Source of the DNA: Steroidobacteraceae bacterium
GTDB taxonomy: Bacteria; Pseudomonadota; Gammaproteobacteria; Steroidobacterales; Steroidobacteraceae
Assembly (NCBI GenBank): GCA_021325695.1
Contig: JAJTCR010000043.1
Span: 1 to 8,012, forward strand
DNA length: 8,012 nt
Direction: 5' to 3'
Shown: piece after piece, positions 5,979 to 8,012 of the stretch
How positions within the stretch are numbered: position 1 is the first letter of the stretch
How the letters are laid out: each line of letters begins with the position of its first letter
The notes under the pieces: model-generated
What the model was told of the DNA's origin: nothing
Databases searched by the model: none
What the model saw: only the letters and a program-made list of their open reading frames with translations
Made by a program: the position numbers and the translations under genes

Positions 5979-6728
5979 GTGCCGCAGAGCCAAGCGGGCG
6001 GAACGTCCAGGCTGCCACGGCACGTCGCGGTCATCATGGACGGCAACGGGCGCTGGGCCCAGCGCCGGGCGTTGCCGCGCCACCTCGGCCACCGGGCCGG
6101 CGCGAAGGCCGTTCGAGCGACGGTCGAAGGCTGCGCGCGCCGGGGCATCGAGGCGCTCACCGTGTTCGCGTTCTCGAGCGAGAACTGGCAGCGCCCCGGC
6201 GAGGAAGTCGACCGGCTCATGCAGCTGTTCGTCGAATCGATCGACAAGGAGATCGACGAGTTGCACGCGAACCAGATCCGCGTGCGGTTCATCGGCGACC
6301 TCTCGCGGCTGCGCGACGGACTGCCCGAGCGGATCGCCGCGGCCGAGGCGCGCACGGCGCGCAACAAGCGCATGACCTTCTACGTGGCCGTGTCCTACGG
6401 CGGGCGCTGGGACATCGTCGAAGCCGCGCGCCGACTCGCGCGTCGCGCCGTGGCCGGGAAACTCGACGTCGCCGGCATCGACGAGGCGACTTTCGGGGCC
6501 GAGCTGCAGTTGCACGACGCGCCGGAGCCGGACCTGTTCATCCGGACCGGCGGCGATCATCGCATCAGCAACTTCCTGCTCTGGAACCTCGCCTACACGG
6601 AGCTTTATTTCTGCGACACGTTGTGGCCGGACTTCGACGACGAGGCGCTCGAGACGGCGCTGCGCCAGTTCGCGCGGCGACAACGACGTTTCGGCCTCAC
6701 CGGCGCACAGGCGCAGGGCCATGAGTAG
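5979..6728 (+). CDS. uppS: Undecaprenyl diphosphate synthase, (2E,6E)-farnesyl-diphosphate specific
   Basis: UppS extends farnesyl diphosphate with eight isopentenyl units in cis configuration, giving the C55 lipid that carries peptidoglycan and O-antigen precursors. The cis-prenyltransferase motifs are all present: HVAVIMDGNGRWA (15-27), with catalytic-site D21, FAFSSENWQRP (63-73), and near the C-terminus DLFIRTGGDHRISNFLLW (185-202) followed by AYTELYF (205-211). Length is 249 residues, as usual. The start is GTG at 5979, 3 nt after the frr stop, with AGG 8 nt upstream. The next in-frame ATG lies inside the catalytic motif, so it cannot be the start. The end overlaps cdsA by 8 nt. The substrate specificity is assigned from the family and was not tested here. 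Confidence 0.96.
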   Translation: MPQSQAGGTSRLPRHVAVIMDGNGRWAQRRALPRHLGHRAGAKAVRATVEGCARRGIEALTVFAFSSENWQRPGEEVDRLMQLFVESIDKEIDELHANQIRVRFIGDLSRLRDGLPERIAAAEARTARNKRMTFYVAVSYGGRWDIVEAARRLARRAVAGKLDVAGIDEATFGAELQLHDAPEPDLFIRTGGDHRISNFLLWNLAYTELYFCDTLWPDFDDEALETALRQFARRQRRFGLTGAQAQGHE

Positions 6729-7533
6729 CACGCTGCGCGCCCGGATCGTCACTGCGTTGCTGCTCGCGGCGCTCGTGATCGTCGTGCTGCTCTACCTGCC
6801 GCCGGCGGTCGCCGCGGTGCTGGTCTCGATCGCGATCTTCGCCGCGGGCTGGGAATGGGCCGGTTTCGTCCGGCTCACCGCGGTGCCCGCACGTCTCGGT
6901 TATGCCGCCGGCATCGTGCTGGTGCTCTCGGCGGCCGAGGCGCTGGCGCGCGATCCGGCGTGGCTCGAACTGCTGCTGCGTGCGGCCGCGCTCTGGTGGT
7001 TCGTCGCGTTCGTCTGGCTGGCGGTGCGCGCGGAAGCGGGCGGTCGCCTCGCGGCCGGCGTGGTCGGTTTCCTGGTGCTGGTGCCGGCGGGCCTCGGCCT
7101 CGCGCACCTCGTGGCGCTGCGGCCCAATGGTCAGGTGTTGCTGCTCTATCTGCTCGTCCTGATCGCCGCGGCCGACGTGGGCGCGTACTTCGGCGGCCGC
7201 AGGTACGGTCGCCGCAAGCTCGCGCCGCACGTGAGCCCCGGCAAGACCTGGGAGGGTTTCGCCGCGGGCATGCTGTCGGCTGCGGCCGTCGGTGTGGCCG
7301 GCGCGCTGCTGTTCGACGTGCCGCTCTGGCCGTGGTTGTTCCTCTGCGAACTCGTCGCGCTCGTGTCCGTGGTCGGCGACCTGACCGAGAGCATGTTCAA
7401 GCGGCACGTCGGCCTCAAGGACAGTGGCTCGCTGCTGCCGGGCCACGGCGGCGTGCTCGACCGCATCGACAGCCTCACCGCGGCCGCCCCCACGTTCCTG
7501 CTCGGACTGCTGGCGCTGGGGCTGCAGCCGTGA
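6721..7533 (+). CDS. cdsA: Phosphatidate cytidylyltransferase (CDP-diglyceride synthase)
   Basis: CdsA is an inner-membrane enzyme that joins CTP and phosphatidic acid to give CDP-diacylglycerol, the precursor of all major phospholipids. The protein is 270 residues and very hydrophobic. I count about eight likely membrane segments, for example near 8-26, 29-48, 88-102, 109-132, 138-157, 182-199, 203-219 and 252-268. The family signature is complete at 224-250: SMFKR, then KDSG, LPGHGG and DRID. A second conserved block, ADVGAYFGG (151-159) followed by VSPGKTWEGF (171-180), matches the E. coli segment well. The ATG at 6721 overlaps the end of uppS by 8 nt, and the stop overlaps dxr by 4 nt, which indicates one translationally coupled unit for envelope lipid synthesis. 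Confidence 0.96.
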   Translation: MSSTLRARIVTALLLAALVIVVLLYLPPAVAAVLVSIAIFAAGWEWAGFVRLTAVPARLGYAAGIVLVLSAAEALARDPAWLELLLRAAALWWFVAFVWLAVRAEAGGRLAAGVVGFLVLVPAGLGLAHLVALRPNGQVLLLYLLVLIAAADVGAYFGGRRYGRRKLAPHVSPGKTWEGFAAGMLSAAAVGVAGALLFDVPLWPWLFLCELVALVSVVGDLTESMFKRHVGLKDSGSLLPGHGGVLDRIDSLTAAAPTFLLGLLALGLQP

Positions 7534-8012
7534 GGCGGGTCGCGGTGCTGGGCAGCACTGGCAGCGTCGGCGTCAACACGCTCGACGTGCTGGCTCGACA
7601 TCGCGACCGATTCACCGTGACGGCACTCGCGGCCGCCTCGAGTCGTGAGCGGCTGCTCGAGCAATGCCTCGAGTTCCGGCCCCGCGTCGCAGTCCTGCAG
7701 GACGCCGTGCAGGCCCGGGCGCTCGAGCGCGATTTGCGCGCCGCGGGTTGCGCGACCGAGGTGCATTCGGGCCCCGGTGCGCTCGAAGCGGTCGCCTCGA
7801 GCGGCGACGTCGACACCGTCATGGCCGCGATCGTCGGCGCAGCGGGGCTGCCGTCGACCCTCGCGGCGGCCTCGTCGGGCAAGCAGGTGCTGGTCGCGAA
7901 CAAGGAATCGCTGGTGCTGGCGGGCGCGCTGGTCGTCGAGGCCGCGCGCGGCAGCGGCGCCACCATCGTGCCGATCGACAGCGAGCACAACGCGATCTTC
8001 CAGTGCATGCCG
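7530..8012 (+). CDS. dxr: 1-deoxy-D-xylulose 5-phosphate reductoisomerase, N-terminal part (cut by window edge)
   Basis: Dxr converts DXP to 2-C-methyl-D-erythritol 4-phosphate with NADPH and a divalent metal, the committed step of the MEP isoprenoid pathway that feeds UppS. I translated 161 codons from GTG at 7530 to the window edge without a stop. The NADPH-binding GSTGSVG lies at 8-14, MAAIVGAAGL at 98-107, and VANKESLV, with K125, at 122-129. PIDSEHNAIFQ at 148-158 supplies metal ligands D150 and E152, at the same numbers as in E. coli. About 400 residues are expected, so roughly 40 percent is present. The start forms a GTGA overlap with the cdsA stop. No separate promoter is evident, and translation probably depends on coupling to cdsA. 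Confidence 0.96.
   Translation, partial: MRRVAVLGSTGSVGVNTLDVLARHRDRFTVTALAAASSRERLLEQCLEFRPRVAVLQDAVQARALERDLRAAGCATEVHSGPGALEAVASSGDVDTVMAAIVGAAGLPSTLAAASSGKQVLVANKESLVLAGALVVEAARGSGATIVPIDSEHNAIFQCMP

Noticed and set aside
5373..6752. 459-codon open frame on the minus strand opposite frr and uppS
   Set aside because: It spans two genes with firm identities, its translation looks like antisense of biased codons, and no start signals support it.
1..8012. A novel defence, mobile or biosynthetic system
   Set aside because: Every sizeable stretch is accounted for by nine conserved housekeeping genes in a familiar order. No repeats, integration marks or atypical composition were seen beyond the rpsB tail.

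Overview
The window is a GC-rich stretch of core bacterial chromosome, organised as in Gammaproteobacteria. It holds nine protein genes in two divergent groups. The leftward group is map followed by glnD (cut by the left edge). The rightward group is rpsB-tsf-pyrH-frr-uppS-cdsA-dxr (dxr cut by the right edge). A map-glnD pair diverging from rpsB-tsf is familiar from E. coli. The order frr-uppS-cdsA-dxr is that of Pseudomonas-type genomes rather than E. coli, where dxr directly follows frr. I infer a high-GC gammaproteobacterium outside the Enterobacterales and cannot name the genus. No tRNA, rRNA, mobile element, CRISPR array or sign of horizontal transfer is visible.

Layout. Positions 1-1518 (minus) are the N-terminal 506 residues of GlnD, the uridylyltransferase/uridylyl-removing sensor of nitrogen status. 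Positions 1515-2342 (minus) are methionine aminopeptidase, overlapping glnD by 4 nt. Positions 2343-2613 form the divergent control region. It contains a strong sigma70-type promoter for rpsB (TTGATA-N17-TATAAA with an extended -10), a possible overlapping promoter for map on the other strand, and a structured rpsB leader of about 125 nt. Positions 2614-4565 are rpsB (ribosomal protein S2) and tsf (EF-Ts), only 2 nt apart. Positions 4551-4625 hold two consecutive hairpins, the second terminator-like, and a TATAAT box in front of pyrH. Positions 4652-8012 carry pyrH (UMP kinase), frr (ribosome recycling factor), uppS (undecaprenyl diphosphate synthase), cdsA (CDP-diglyceride synthase) and the first 161 codons of dxr (DXP reductoisomerase). 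From uppS onward the genes overlap by 8 and 4 nt.

How the genes work together. The group serves growth-linked functions: translation (S2, EF-Ts, RRF, and Map removing initiator Met), pyrimidine nucleotides (PyrH), and envelope lipid precursors. Dxr makes isoprenoid precursor, UppS makes the C55 carrier lipid, and CdsA makes CDP-diacylglycerol for phospholipids. GlnD adds nitrogen signalling.

I see no previously undescribed system here. The points most worth a second look are: (a) an unusual tail of about 110 residues on S2, with basic, acidic and Ala/Pro-rich blocks; (b) a mutually exclusive hairpin arrangement over the tsf stop codon that merges into a terminator and a consensus -10 box; (c) a nearly strand-symmetric divergent promoter between map and rpsB. 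All intergenic gaps are under 300 nt.
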